From assembly GCA_001972305.1 (NCBI GenBank), contig BDDD01001783.1, positions 1 to 64,000 on the forward strand: a DNA stretch of 64,000 nt. The letters are read 5' to 3'. This document shows, one piece after another, positions 11,692-21,731 of the stretch. Under the pieces are notes generated by a model. The model did not search any database. It worked only from the letters and a program-made list of their open reading frames with translations, and was not told the origin of the DNA. Each line of letters opens with the position of its first letter. Position 1 is the first letter of the stretch. Made by a program: the position numbers and the translations under genes. Source of the DNA: Cephalotus follicularis (taxonomy: Eukaryota > Streptophyta > Magnoliopsida > Oxalidales > Cephalotaceae).

Positions 11692-13374
11692 TAAATAATA
11701 AGCATAAAGTTTTGGTCTTTAAACTTTACGATATCTCCCACTGTTTTTTGAGAATTCCATAACCCTCAATGTATGGGAGACAAGAATTAGCAATCCAACT
11801 CATGGACTCTAATTCTGAGTGGGTGATCGACATCCCACAACCCTTTTATCATAACCTTGAGTGTGCTCAACAAATCATGATAATCCTTGCGGTTAGGCAA
11901 AGCTCTTTGCCGATTATGTAACTCTTGCACAATCCTCGATCTTATGTTTTGCCTCTAGATGCAAACTGACCTTGAGTGTGCTCAACAAGTCAAATTCACC
12001 CTATTCAAGCATGACCATTCATCAACATACATGTGAATAAGTGATAAGACCCTTGGGTGTGGCCCAAACTGAATCCAATCACTAATCCATTTATATGCAC
12101 ATCTTATGTTCTATTGATGTGAACACCCTACTGGAATGCAAACCTTGAGTGTACTTAACAAGCTTACACCCCACAGAATCATTCACATTAATAGTAATGA
12201 AGGAAGGCAACGACCTAAGACTATTAGTTTCATCATTTGCTTGATATTTATAAATTGAGGGTTTGTAAGGTCACTTTTTAATTATTAGGCCAAACCTTTA
12301 TTAATCACATTACAGGTATGTGCCATAATTTTGAGAGGCCGTTGAAACCTCTAGCATAATTTAGGCATGCATCTCATACATCCTAACATCCTAATGATAA
12401 ATGATGGACTCCTACTGATGTGGCTTGCTTGAACTCAAAGCAAGCCACTGGTCTTATTTCTAGGTGAGATTATTACGACAAGCATTCATATCCCATACAT
12501 GCCATGGGTCTTGAAATATTCTTCAAATTTTATTCCTCTTTATCTCTGATTCTGCTGCGACTCTCAATCATGTATTACAATTTTATAGTCATAACTAAAG
12601 AAACCTTGATTTTCAATCAAGGGGATTTACAAGGAGAAAGAAAAAGTTTACAGATGCAGATTAAAGAAGGAGAAGAGGCATGCAAGCCCCAAAGAAAAAA
12701 TATTACATTTAATCCCATCTTTGTAAACTAAGCACACCATTCAACAATTGAATATAAAACCTTAATCTAGGTCAAGTCCGTGTAGTATCATCATACATAT
12801 TATTTCAATCTCATGAATTAATATAAAATGTGATCTATTTGCTACTATCACCATAGTTTATTGATTTAGTAATACTATATGTTCAAAAACATATCGCAAA
12901 GGTTAGAAAAACATAAGGTTTGATATTTGATCTGAGCAGGCCTGTGCTAATGTCTGGCGAGCAGACCAACGCTTAAGACTAGAGAGCAGACTAGCGCTAA
13001 TGTTCCTTGATGTCTGCCTGTAAGTATCGATGTATGACTTCAAGCTTTGAGGTCTGACTTCAACATTTGAGGTCTTACTTCAACATTTGAGGCTTGACTT
13101 CAAGCTTTGAAGTCTGCTACCATGGAACGAGGTCTGACCTCAATCTCCCGAAGTCTGACTTCATGCTACATAGTCTGACCTCAAGCGGCGAGGTCTGCTT
13201 ACATGCAACGAGGTCTGACCTCATGCTCCTGAGGTCTGACCTCAAGCGCCGAGGTCTGCTCCTCTAACCTCAAACTTCTTGGTCTGCCTTCATGGTATGT
13301 TACAATAACTACCATGAAAACTCAATCAACACAAGCTAATTAGATCACTGAAACAACTTACAAGCATCAATTAA
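11692..13374 (-). other. Untranslated leader of Copia element 1
   Basis: About 1.7 kb between the primer site and gag shows no credible coding frame. It contains three or four spaced copies of a phrase like 'ccttgagtgtgctcaacaa' (about 11860, 11972, 12139) and a dense minisatellite nearer the primer site (12940-13300). Long leaders of this kind are common in plant Copia elements. The 75-codon plus-strand frame at 12504-12731 looks like chance. Confidence 0.6.
12940..13300. repeat. Degenerate minisatellite built on the palindrome GAGGTCTGACCTC
   Basis: About fifteen imperfect units of roughly 20-25 bases repeat the words 'gaggtctgacttcaa', 'gaggtctgacctca' and 'gaggtctgct'. The core GAGGTC-T-GACCTC is self-complementary. 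The array lies in the leader of Copia element 1, close to its primer site. The same word in the other orientation (agacctc, gaggt) recurs in the LTR of Copia element 2 at 15834-16150. Confidence 0.8.
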
Positions 13375-13386
13375 GCCCTGATATCA
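13375..13386 (-). promoter_or_regulatory. Primer-binding site of Copia element 1 (initiator tRNA-Met type, mutated)
   Basis: The minus strand reads TGATATCAGGGC two bases after the end of the 5' LTR. The canonical plant initiator-Met site is TGGTATCAGAGC, so two of twelve positions have changed. Confidence 0.85.
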
Positions 13387-13388
13387 TT

Positions 13389-15047
13389 TGTTATAATTGG
13401 TAGTGCATAGAAACACTAATATGAAAAATAACTAGCATACAAATTAGGTTTCAAAATATTCTACACAAAACCAATCATTTTCCAATAATCATTGATGCTT
13501 AAATAAGTTGTTAACATAGTTTAGAAACAATTTCTAACAAATAGAAGGAGATGGTAACTCACTTGATGGAGTCACTCCTTCCTTCAAGTTCCTTTTTGGG
13601 TTTCAAGGCTAGCTTCCGAGTAGAGGAAGTCTTCTAAAGCTATCCACACCAAGAGATCTCCTTCTTTCTCCTTTCTCCAACCTTTGGATGTAAGAAAACT
13701 CCTTTTCTCTTCTTTCTTTTATTTTCTCAAAAGTCGACTGAATTGATGAGCAGTTATTATCATGAGACAAAGTCTTCTCTCATTTTATCTTATGCTAGTA
13801 AGTATCGTTAATGAAGAAGATAAGATTGTAATAATATCTTGCCCTTTTACTTAACCCTTAAGAAATTGACTTAGTCAATCGCAGAATTAATGTCTCATGG
13901 AATCATCTTATGATTTCATTCATACTTTGTTGAAGATCATCCCTTGTATTGTGTGTGACTCTTTAGGTTCACTATTACACTGGCAGTAGAATTAAATTGC
14001 GATTCCTACAATTATTCAATTAAACAATTTTCATCACATGAAAACACTTTAATCGATATTCTCAATTAAAACTCTTTTAATCCTTTTTCATCTGAGATGG
14101 GTTATCAATCTACCTCAGGCATTCTACTGATCAGCATGGACATCTAGCAATGCATACTGACCCCCAGGTAATATGAATTTTCCTTGAACCATAATTTGCA
14201 GGTTCGTGCATGTTTAATCCTTCCATCGTCAATGCTCTAATTAAACATAGGGTATGGATTACATCAAACCCTAACAGTTCAATTAATAGATACCATGATA
14301 CAATGTCATTGGCCCTGTCATATTAGAGGTGCCCCTCTAATATGAATTAGAGATATCTGAACACTTCCTTGATATCACTGCTCTTACCCTGGCCAGGGAT
14401 TTTCTGCCAATGACCAATCAATATGAGCATCTATCCCTTTTACTGGGAGCGATAGATCCAATCTTTCTCACTCATCCATCTCTGCCATAAACCTACAATA
14501 CCCAACCAATACTTGTATACTCCCCATGGTTAGGAGACATATGCAAGCATTGTTAAAGCATAGCATCCTATGCACAGGATACAAGTCGTGGCTCATGTTT
14601 AAGGACCATTGTTGCACTGTTGCCTTCAAGAATGTCTGTTTGACGTACAGTAAAAATTCCATATGGGCATTCCTTCTTGCGAGTCAACTTCAGTGAACTC
14701 ATTCACCCATGTGTATTGCCCTTGTCTCCACAAGATGATTTATGAGATCAATCACCCTCTCAACGAGCATGTATACTGCGTGCTAGTCTTATTGGATTAA
14801 GCATGGCCTGAGTATTTAATCCTATGACCAGGAAGATTTAGGAAAAAGCTTACCGAGGTTCAATTCTCACTTCTTGATCTCATTAAGAATTTGGTTCCTT
14901 TAGTTTTAATCTTAGGACATTTAAATATTAATACATTAAATGAACTCATAACCATTGTTAACAAATTGTAGATTTTATTAAACATCATCAAAGATAAGTT
15001 TACATATTACAATATATGGAAACTTCTTGCAGGACTTATCTCTAACA
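13389..15047 (-). repeat. 5' LTR of Copia element 1
   Basis: 1,659 bases with TG...CA ends on the minus strand (start TGTTAGAGATAAGTCC at 15047, end at 13389). Collinear with the left LTR with about 5% differences in sampled stretches and an eight-base length difference. It is followed by the primer site at 13375-13386 and bordered outside by GTCTC (15048-15052). Confidence 0.9.
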
Positions 15048-15052
15048 GTCTC
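15048..15052. repeat. Target site duplication GTCTC, right copy of Copia element 1
   Basis: Exact repeat of the five bases at 5988-5992, immediately outside the LTR edge ...CTAACA. After it the interrupted host LTR continues with 'ggtagtgtatagtc'. Confidence 0.9.
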
Positions 15053-16990
15053 GGTAGTGTATAGTCAAAGGTGACTAGTAGGTCATACATGACCTGCGTT
15101 GTGTCCTTATACCTGACCGACTGGCATGCGTTGTGTAGTGGCCGCCTGACTTTGATATCCACCTTCCCCAGCTCTCTGATATGAGTTGGCAAAAGGGTTG
15201 TCATTAGGCCTTGTGGGAGCTGTATTGAGGTGCATGGGAGAATGCGCAACAAGGAATCGTCAAACCTGTATTGAGGATGATCGGCTCTATAAGATCTTTT
15301 GTTCGTTGCAGACTTAAAGACCTGGCCAGGCAGAGGTAGACTGGAAACGCACGTGTTTCCAGGTAAGGTCTACCGCTAGACTTACCGCAGGCAAGGATTT
15401 ATAGTTATCATAGTTTTACCTGGGGTGACATTGATCCAAACCTTAGTCTGCGGTCGGAGCCAAGCATGACGATGGATACATGACACATACGCCAATGATA
15501 GGAGAAACTACCGGTTAACCAGCAAACGGATGATAGACGTGGAGGCCCACGGATCTGGGGGATGATTGGATATCATACCAGGGCTGCTCTGATAGTCTCT
15601 GACTATTAGGATGGTCGTACCAGGACTTAGGGATGTTCTGGAAAATTTGTCACTCTACCAAAAACAACTTAACTTTCGGGTCCCACCTGATTTGGAACAG
15701 GTTGATGTGTAAGCGACACATATCATTTAGTGAGAGATTAGTATCGGGGAGATGCTACTTTGCTAGTGAACATTTCCATTGCTGAACGCGTGTCTCTTCT
15801 TGTGGAGAGAGAGAGCCTTATGGACGGTGATTATGTGAAGGCGGACTTCGCAGCGAACGTCAGACCTCATAGCCAGACCACGCAGCGGAAGTCAGACCTC
15901 CAAGTCGAACCTCAGAGGTAGTTGGCAGACCTTAGAGGCTGGGGTCATTGGCAGACCTCGGGGGTCTACGGCAGACCTTGGCAACAGAGGGCAGACCTCC
16001 GAGGGCAGAGGTTAGAACTCAGTGGAAAAGATCAAACCTCAAACCTCAGAGCTTCAAGGAAGACCTCGGTGCTAGAGGTTGGAGCTTAGACTTCGTTTGG
16101 TAGAGCTGAGAGCTCGATGCACGAAGTAAGACTTCGAAACTCTTTTGCGGACCTCTTTAATCTGAGGGATTAGAGTCTGTACACTTTAGGGTAAGCGCTT
16201 ATAAGACGTTTATGATGAGTCATTAGCTATATGCTATATAAGGCTTTAAAGATATTTTTTTTTATCGAGACTTAATCACTTAATAATACTTGACATTGTA
16301 TCATATCGAACACACTTTGGAACATCTCTCAAGAATGAGTTTTGAACCCGTCCCAAACGCCCTCTCATTTCTCTTCTACCGAATCTCTCCGATTCGTCTT
16401 CTTTCACCAGAGGACTTTTCCTGAGCTGGCTGCTCTTAAGAAATGAAGAACAAACATATTGTTCTCTCGCCCTCCAAACTTCATTATAGGTGGAGATAGC
16501 TTATACACTGGATTATATCTTTACTTGTGTTGAAGACTAGATTAGGTCTAAACACATTTTGGCCTCCAACCTTTCACAAGAGTTGTAGCTGTTGCTTTGG
16601 GTAGCAAGCTTAGTGAAGGTCAAAGCTTGGATTCTAAGTTCGAGGGAAAACACAAAAAGTGAATGAGTAAAGAATTTGGGTAATATAATCTTACATCCTA
16701 TTTACAGCTTTTGTGTTGTTGTTTTGGAATTCGAGTGGTGAATTGATATTGGAGTTTTTGTCTGTAACTCTAATACAAATTTAAGGAGCAACCTATGTTA
16801 GGATTTGCGAAACCCTAGCTCCACCTGAACCCCTATGCTTAGGAAAGTTGTTTGATTCGATTTAAACCCTAATTATTGATCCTTGGGCATAATGGGATAA
16901 TTAGTGAAAATGATTTTCACACTTCCGCTATTTCAAAGATGAGAAAAAAATTTCACTAAATGTCCCATATTGCATAGAGCCTTTCCAACA
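15053..16990 (+). repeat. LTR of Copia element 2, right piece
   Basis: Continuation of the LTR begun at 5493. Landmarks shared with the solo LTR at 668-2635 are a 'ccaaggttggggtggactgg'-like phrase (here near 15320), 'ggagccaagcatgacga' near 15455 and 'gactattaggatgg' near 15600. The LTR ends ...TTTCCAACA at 16990, two bases before a perfect primer site. Total LTR length without the insert is about 2.4 kb. A minisatellite with agacctc words fills 15834-16150. Confidence 0.8.
15834..16150. repeat. Degenerate minisatellite with GCAGACCTC / GAGGT words
   Basis: Around a dozen irregular copies of 'cagacctcggag' or 'cagaccttgg' alternate with 'gaggt' and 'cagagg' over about 300 bases inside the LTR of Copia element 2. 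Spacing is irregular (about 18-30 bases). The word set is the reverse complement of that in the leader of the nested Copia element 1 (12940-13300). Confidence 0.7.
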
Positions 16991-16992
16991 AG

Positions 16993-17004
16993 TGGTATCA
17001 GAGC
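16993..17004 (+). promoter_or_regulatory. Primer-binding site of Copia element 2
   Basis: TGGTATCAGAGC is an exact match to the complement of the 3' end of plant initiator tRNA-Met, two bases after the LTR end ...CCAACA. It fixes the plus-strand orientation of the element. Confidence 0.95.
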
Positions 17005-18283
17005 CTCTAATTAGGTTCAATTGGATCACAATTTAGTATCTAGTGGCTTTTCTCAAAGTCATTAAATATTGAATTACAACGTGTTAATTCATTTAAGTAT
17101 ATAAATGATATATTTTTTTGGATTTCTTATGCATGATGGTAGGCTTGGGACTAGACATAGCTTTTGGTTCCTTTTGTGGATGTTATTTAAATTCTTTATT
17201 ACAATGGTGATAATTTGGTTTGTAATAAGGCTGCTGGCGTGCGCCAGTGTCTTTTCTTGTCTCTTATTTCTTAGGGTAGAAATATCTCTTGTTTTCTATA
17301 TTTGAATTATTATTCTTTTATAATACAAGTGATGTAATTTTAAGAAAAGATATAAACAAGCTTGAAGAAAGGATCAAAAAGATTACAAGACCAAGTGAAG
17401 ACCATGTATGGATGGTGTGAATGTTGTAACAAAGTAGGTGTTAAATAATGTCACCTAGGAGACCTAGTGGTCATGTTAGGCTCACGTGATCATTATAAAG
17501 TCAGAGTCTCGAGTCAGGCCATTTCTAGAATGCATGAGATTGATGATTTTTTCAAATTTTCCAAACACGTCTAAGCATGATAAGTCGTTCAAATGGGATT
17601 TGAAGATAAAATTTATCTTAAAACGGCTTTGGGTAAAACCTAAAATTCTGGTGATACCAAATTCCTCCAACTTGTATATAATAAGTCCATAAGTGCTGGG
17701 GCACAACGAGTGTCTTGTCGTTGGCCTTCCAAAGTCTTCGTTGAATGGTTTGGACATATTGGGATGGCACTGTGAAAGCAGAGGTCCTTCGTATGACCAT
17801 TATTATTCAATTTCAGTGTGAGGTGCACTGGAAGGAAATGGCGTTGTTTTGGCATCAGGACACAGACACGTGTGGGTGATTAAAACATGTCAATTTCTTT
17901 GAGGATTATGGGTTTGACTTATACCGGGACCATATTATTGGCATGGCAACGGCTGTGGATTATATGGGTCGGCAGGCCAAATCTAGTATCGGATCTTGCA
18001 TTTCAAGGGTGGGACCGTAATGCAAATTGACACTTGTGTCTACCAATTCAGGTGTTATGGCTTGTCGCTGACAGGTGAGGCTATACCAGGCTGGATAGAT
18101 TCCGATCCCCACTAGGAAGTATGGCTTCTTGAATTCCACATGGAGGTGTGGGATACGATTAGAATAATGGGAGGAGCTATAATTCTAAAGACGAAGAATT
18201 ATGGTAGTAACTTGAATTGGAATGATTTGCTAATATTCTGTCTCCTGTTTCTTCTATAGGTTTCTAGATATATTCTACTCAAC
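17005..18283 (+). other. Untranslated leader of Copia element 2
   Basis: About 1.3 kb without a convincing coding frame. The part at 17110-17290 ('cttatgcatgatggtaggct', 'ggtttgtaataaggctgc') is clearly related to the minus-strand leader at 32643-32960, which shows that the element at 32643-36196 belongs to the same Copia lineage. Confidence 0.65.
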
Positions 18284-19137
18284 ATGTCTGTCAGTACTGC
18301 TAGTGCAAGAATACTTGAAACCAACAAGCTAGAGGGTCCTAATTTTCTGGATTGGGAGCGCAATTTGCGCCTTGTACTCACAAGCATGAAGCTTGCTCAT
18401 GTGATGACTGATACAACCCTGGTATTGGGAGTTAACCCAACGGAAGAGCACAAGGCCAAGGTGACCAAGTGGCATGATGAGGATGAGCAAGCTCGTTGCC
18501 TAGCGATTGCAGGAATGGTTCCGGAATTGCAAAGACAGCACAAGAAACTTGATACCCTAGGCACCATACTGCTTAGGCTGAAGGAGTTATACGGTGCCAG
18601 GTCGAGGACCCGGCGGTTTAACTTTTCCCGTCAACTCTTTTGGTTGAAAATGCCTGAGGGGGCATCGGTTCATGCTCATGGACTGAAGATGATTGATCTC
18701 ATTGAGCAGATGGCTTAGTTGGATCTTATCATGGACGATGGTTATTACATTGACCTGATGCTTGCGTCCCTCCCTCGAACTTTCTCCCAATTCATCACAA
18801 ATTTTCACATGAACAAGGTGGAGTGTACTCTGCTCGAACTAGTGGAGATGCTTCATAGGATCAAGGCAGACATGGACCATAGTAGGTCCAAGTCGGATGT
18901 GATGATGCTTCCGTCTTCTTCCTCTCGTACAGCCCTAGCGAGGGGCGGATCAGTGGGATCCAGATCCAAGGATAAGGGCAAGGCACCCATGAAAAAGAAA
19001 GGAAAGAAAGGGAAGAGACTGCTTCTCTTGGCAGGGGAAGATATCCAGAAAAGGATCCAACAGCTCTCTGATGAGAAGGCTTGTTTCTACTGTTGAAAAC
19101 AAGGCCACTGGAAGTCACAGTGTGGTGAGTTCTGAAA
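18284..19137 (+). pseudogene. Copia gag with two internal stops
   Basis: The frame from the ATG at 18284 (MSVSTASARILETNKLEG) has the plant Copia gag blocks: LDWERNLRLVLTSMK, KWHDEDEQARCLAIAGM, LRLKELYGARSRTRRF and, after an in-frame TAG at 18716-18718, LASLPRTFSQFITNFHMNKV. A Lys-rich basic tail follows. The zinc knuckle at about 19081-19125 reads CFYC-stop-KQGHWKSQC, so a TGA has replaced one residue of the CCHC motif. The frame is otherwise continuous. Confidence 0.88.
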
Positions 19138-19432
19138 ATCCAAATCAGGAGGTGCCTCGGCATCAGGTACTTTCATGATTGAATCATTTTTAGCTTGTAA
19201 TGTTAGTTCAAGTTAGGTGGTTGACTCAGGGTGTGGGACTAATATTTGCAACTCTTTGCAGGGGCTAAGAGAGGCTAAACAGTTGGGAGTTGAAGATTCT
19301 CTGGATTTAGGCCTAGATGATGGATCGAGGATCCACACTTCAAGTGTAGGCGTGTTTGAATTGACGTTTATATCTGGTCATTTATTAAAACTAAATCCAT
19401 GTTATTATATATAGAACCTTGGAAGGAACGTT
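19138..19432 (+). pseudogene. Copia protease, truncated by a Gypsy insertion
   Basis: The active-site block VDSGCGTNICNSLQGLREA (19217 onward, DSG) and LTFISGHLLKLNPCYY correspond to the Copia protease. A stop interrupts at about 19412, and the reading NLGRNV continues for a few codons to about 19432. There the sequence changes to AT-rich LTR sequence of a Gypsy element in the opposite orientation. Integrase, RT and the 3' LTR of this Copia element are not seen. Confidence 0.82.
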
Positions 19433-19597
19433 AAATTCAGCCCAAGGAGAATAAAATAATTCCTTATGCCCAAAATCATAAATTATATTCCATTACGGCC
19501 CAAATAATTACTTCATAAAATCCGGGTCCAGCACAAAAGGAAGGAAAATAATTACAAAGCCCAATAATAATACTTTATAATTTTTAGGGCTCTTACA
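19433..19597 (-). repeat. 5' end of a Gypsy 3' LTR (fragment)
   Basis: On the minus strand, TATAAGGAGGGGATGA (a polypurine tract, complement of about 19597-19613) is followed by TGTAAGAGCCCTAAAAATTA, a Gypsy-type LTR start comparable to TGTAATGCCCGAAATTTTAT at 29331. The LTR is cut after about 165 bases where it meets the Copia protease. Confidence 0.7.
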
Positions 19598-19634
19598 TCA
19601 TCCCCTCCTTATAGAAAACTCGTCCCGAGATTTC

Positions 19635-19889
19635 CTAGGACAGAAATAAATGGGGGTACTTGGCCTGCATATCATCTTCTCTTTCCCAAGTAGCTTCTTC
19701 CACTCCGTGGTATTGCCATAAAACTTTCACCAGCGGAATGGTTTTAGTTCTCAGTTGCTTAATTCGTCGGTCGAGAATCTGGATAGGTATCTCTTCGAAA
19801 CTCAAATCCGTTCTCAACTCCAGTGGCTCCCATCGTAAAACGTGAGAAGGGTCAGGATGATACTTCTGCAACATCGAAACATGAAACAC
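19635..19889 (-). pseudogene. Integrase C-terminus with chromodomain-like end of a Gypsy element
   Basis: An 84-codon minus-strand frame begins MFHVSMLQKYHPDPSHVL, the conserved 'fhvSmLrky.pdpsHvl' end of chromodomain-type Gypsy integrases. It then has a chromodomain-like segment (RIKQLRTKTIPLVKVLW, GVEEATWEREDDM, YPHLFLS). It ends a few bases before the polypurine tract, as expected for the end of pol. The upstream part is missing because another LTR starts at 19894. Chromodomains are thought to steer integration to heterochromatin. Confidence 0.85.
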
Positions 19890-19893
19890 ATTG

Positions 19894-20791
19894 TGTAGTG
19901 CCCCATATCCTTTTTTTGAAGATTTAATAGTTCTTTTTATGTTGTTGATATGAGTTCCTTTTGGACTTTTGGCTTATGTGTAATAATGGACAAGAGGAGG
20001 AACTGTTAAGTCAAGGTTTAAGTGTAATTTGTGGAAGTTGGAGGATTTAAGTGCAAAGCTTGTTGAGGAAGATTACAACTTCCAAGGCAAATGACGGCTT
20101 AAGTTGGGAGTAGTGTGGAGATATTTTGAGTTTTCGCCATCCGTTCTTCTAGCTTCTGCAGATTAGAGAGTTTTAGAGAGAGAGAGTTCTAGTTTTCTTC
20201 TTCTTCTTCGTTCTTGCAGTGGAAGCAGACAAGGTAAAGGAAAGAAGCAGATCAGCCAGAGGAAGAGAGTAGCAGAGTAGAAGTGACATTGGTGTCCAAG
20301 GAAGTAGCAAGAACTGTGAGTGGGACTTCCTTTCTTTTAAAGAATTTTATTGTTCATCTTATTTTCTTGAGATTCCTTCTCCTCAGCTTCAGTTTGAGTA
20401 AGTGAATTATGATGGGAAGTTGTTTTCCCTAATGTCTTATGTTAACCATTCCTTTTGAGTGGAATGTTCCCAGAGCCCAGAGCAAGATGTTATGTAGCCT
20501 TGATATCGATCATCTTCGGATGAGATGACGTGTACGTGTTAACCCCCCCTCCTCAGCGTACCTATTATCTATGATGGGTTATTGAGCGAGTCTGCCCCCA
20601 GGTCCTACCTGGATCTCCTTACATTGTGGCTAGGATAGTGTGCAGGTTGAGTGCAGCCGAACACACATGTACAAGCTCCTTCATCCTTAGCCTATCATCA
20701 CAGGATGAGAAGTTAAGTGAGTCTGTCCCCAGGTTCAATACCTGGATCTCCTTGCATTGTTGCTAGGACAATGTATAGCGGTGAGTACAGT
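19894..20791 (+). repeat. Start of another LTR (TGTAGTGCCCC...), running into the gap
   Basis: TGTAGTGCCCCATATCC has the Gypsy LTR start form and abruptly replaces the minus-strand integrase frame. What follows contains GA- and TTC-rich tracts (20165-20220) and no coding frame. A tandem repeat of about 131 bases (units from about 20588 and 20719, each with 'gagtctg.cccccaggt' and 'acctggatctcctt.cattgt') runs to the edge of the gap. The other end is not in the window. Confidence 0.5.
20577..20791. repeat. About 131-bp tandem repeat beside the assembly gap
   Basis: The phrase 'gagtctgcccccaggtcctacctggatctcctt' near 20588 recurs with changes near 20719, each followed by 'cattgt.gctaggata.tgt'. 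Two units are visible before the run of N. More units may have caused the gap. Confidence 0.7.
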
Positions 20792-21668
20792 NNNNNNNNN
20801 NNNNNNNNNNNNNNNNNNNNNNNNNNNNNNNNNNNNNNNNNNNNNNNNNNNNNNNNNNNNNNNNNNNNNNNNNNNNNNNNNNNNNNNNNNNNNNNNNNNN
20901 NNNNNNNNNNNNNNNNNNNNNNNNNNNNNNNNNNNNNNNNNNNNNNNNNNNNNNNNNNNNNNNNNNNNNNNNNNNNNNNNNNNNNNNNNNNNNNNNNNNN
21001 NNNNNNNNNNNNNNNNNNNNNNNNNNNNNNNNNNNNNNNNNNNNNNNNNNNNNNNNNNNNNNNNNNNNNNNNNNNNNNNNNNNNNNNNNNNNNNNNNNNN
21101 NNNNNNNNNNNNNNNNNNNNNNNNNNNNNNNNNNNNNNNNNNNNNNNNNNNNNNNNNNNNNNNNNNNNNNNNNNNNNNNNNNNNNNNNNNNNNNNNNNNN
21201 NNNNNNNNNNNNNNNNNNNNNNNNNNNNNNNNNNNNNNNNNNNNNNNNNNNNNNNNNNNNNNNNNNNNNNNNNNNNNNNNNNNNNNNNNNNNNNNNNNNN
21301 NNNNNNNNNNNNNNNNNNNNNNNNNNNNNNNNNNNNNNNNNNNNNNNNNNNNNNNNNNNNNNNNNNNNNNNNNNNNNNNNNNNNNNNNNNNNNNNNNNNN
21401 NNNNNNNNNNNNNNNNNNNNNNNNNNNNNNNNNNNNNNNNNNNNNNNNNNNNNNNNNNNNNNNNNNNNNNNNNNNNNNNNNNNNNNNNNNNNNNNNNNNN
21501 NNNNNNNNNNNNNNNNNNNNNNNNNNNNNNNNNNNNNNNNNNNNNNNNNNNNNNNNNNNNNNNNNNNNNNNNNNNNNNNNNNNNNNNNNNNNNNNNNNNN
21601 NNNNNNNNNNNNNNNNNNNNNNNNNNNNNNNNNNNNNNNNNNNNNNNNNNNNNNNNNNNNNNNNNNNN
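20792..21668. other. Assembly gap of 877 N
   Basis: A run of 877 undetermined bases. Open frames shown across it are artefacts. By alignment with the 3' LTR (constant offset 8,195), the 5' LTR of the element at 21669-32642 should start about 532 bases inside the gap if its stated length is right. The target duplication of that element and the end of the LTR starting at 19894 are hidden here. Confidence 0.98.
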
Positions 21669-21705
21669 GAGGAGGAAGCAGAGAAGGAGAGAGAGCTCTC
21701 CAATT

Positions 21706-21731
21706 CCAGGTAGGTTCTACTGCCTACTCAG
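21706..21731 (+). promoter_or_regulatory. Conserved LTR motif with splice-donor-like core and short hairpin
   Basis: CCAG/GTAGGTTCTACTGCC, then TACTCAG. The CAG/GTAGGT core fits the plant 5' splice-site consensus, and GTAGG pairs with CCTAC across a TCTACTG-type loop. The same motif occurs at 25507-25532, 29901-29926 and 58768-58793, 70-230 bases downstream of a TATA box in the three copies where the TATA box is visible. Confidence 0.6.

Larger units (their letters stand above)
5993..15047 (-). mobile_element. Complete but coding-dead Copia retrotransposon (element 1)
   Basis: A 9.05-kb Copia element lies on the minus strand with two LTRs (13389-15047 as 5', 5993-7643 as 3'), a primer site next to the 5' LTR, gag, protease, integrase, reverse transcriptase and RNase H in Copia order, a polypurine tract, and an exact GTCTC target duplication. 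Every coding part carries frameshifts or stops. The two LTRs differ by roughly 5% in the stretches I compared by eye, so the insertion is fairly old. It sits inside the LTR of Copia element 2, so it is younger than that element. Confidence 0.92.

Noticed and set aside
16993-17004. TGGTATCAGAGC motifs as parts of tRNA genes
   Set aside because: They match only the last bases complementary to initiator tRNA-Met and stand directly after LTR ends, so they are primer-binding sites; no cloverleaf can be formed around them.
17105-17305. Hydrophobic 66-codon frame that could suggest a small membrane protein
   Set aside because: The same region is conserved as non-coding leader in the minus-strand Copia element 3 (32650-32960) with indels that do not keep the frame.
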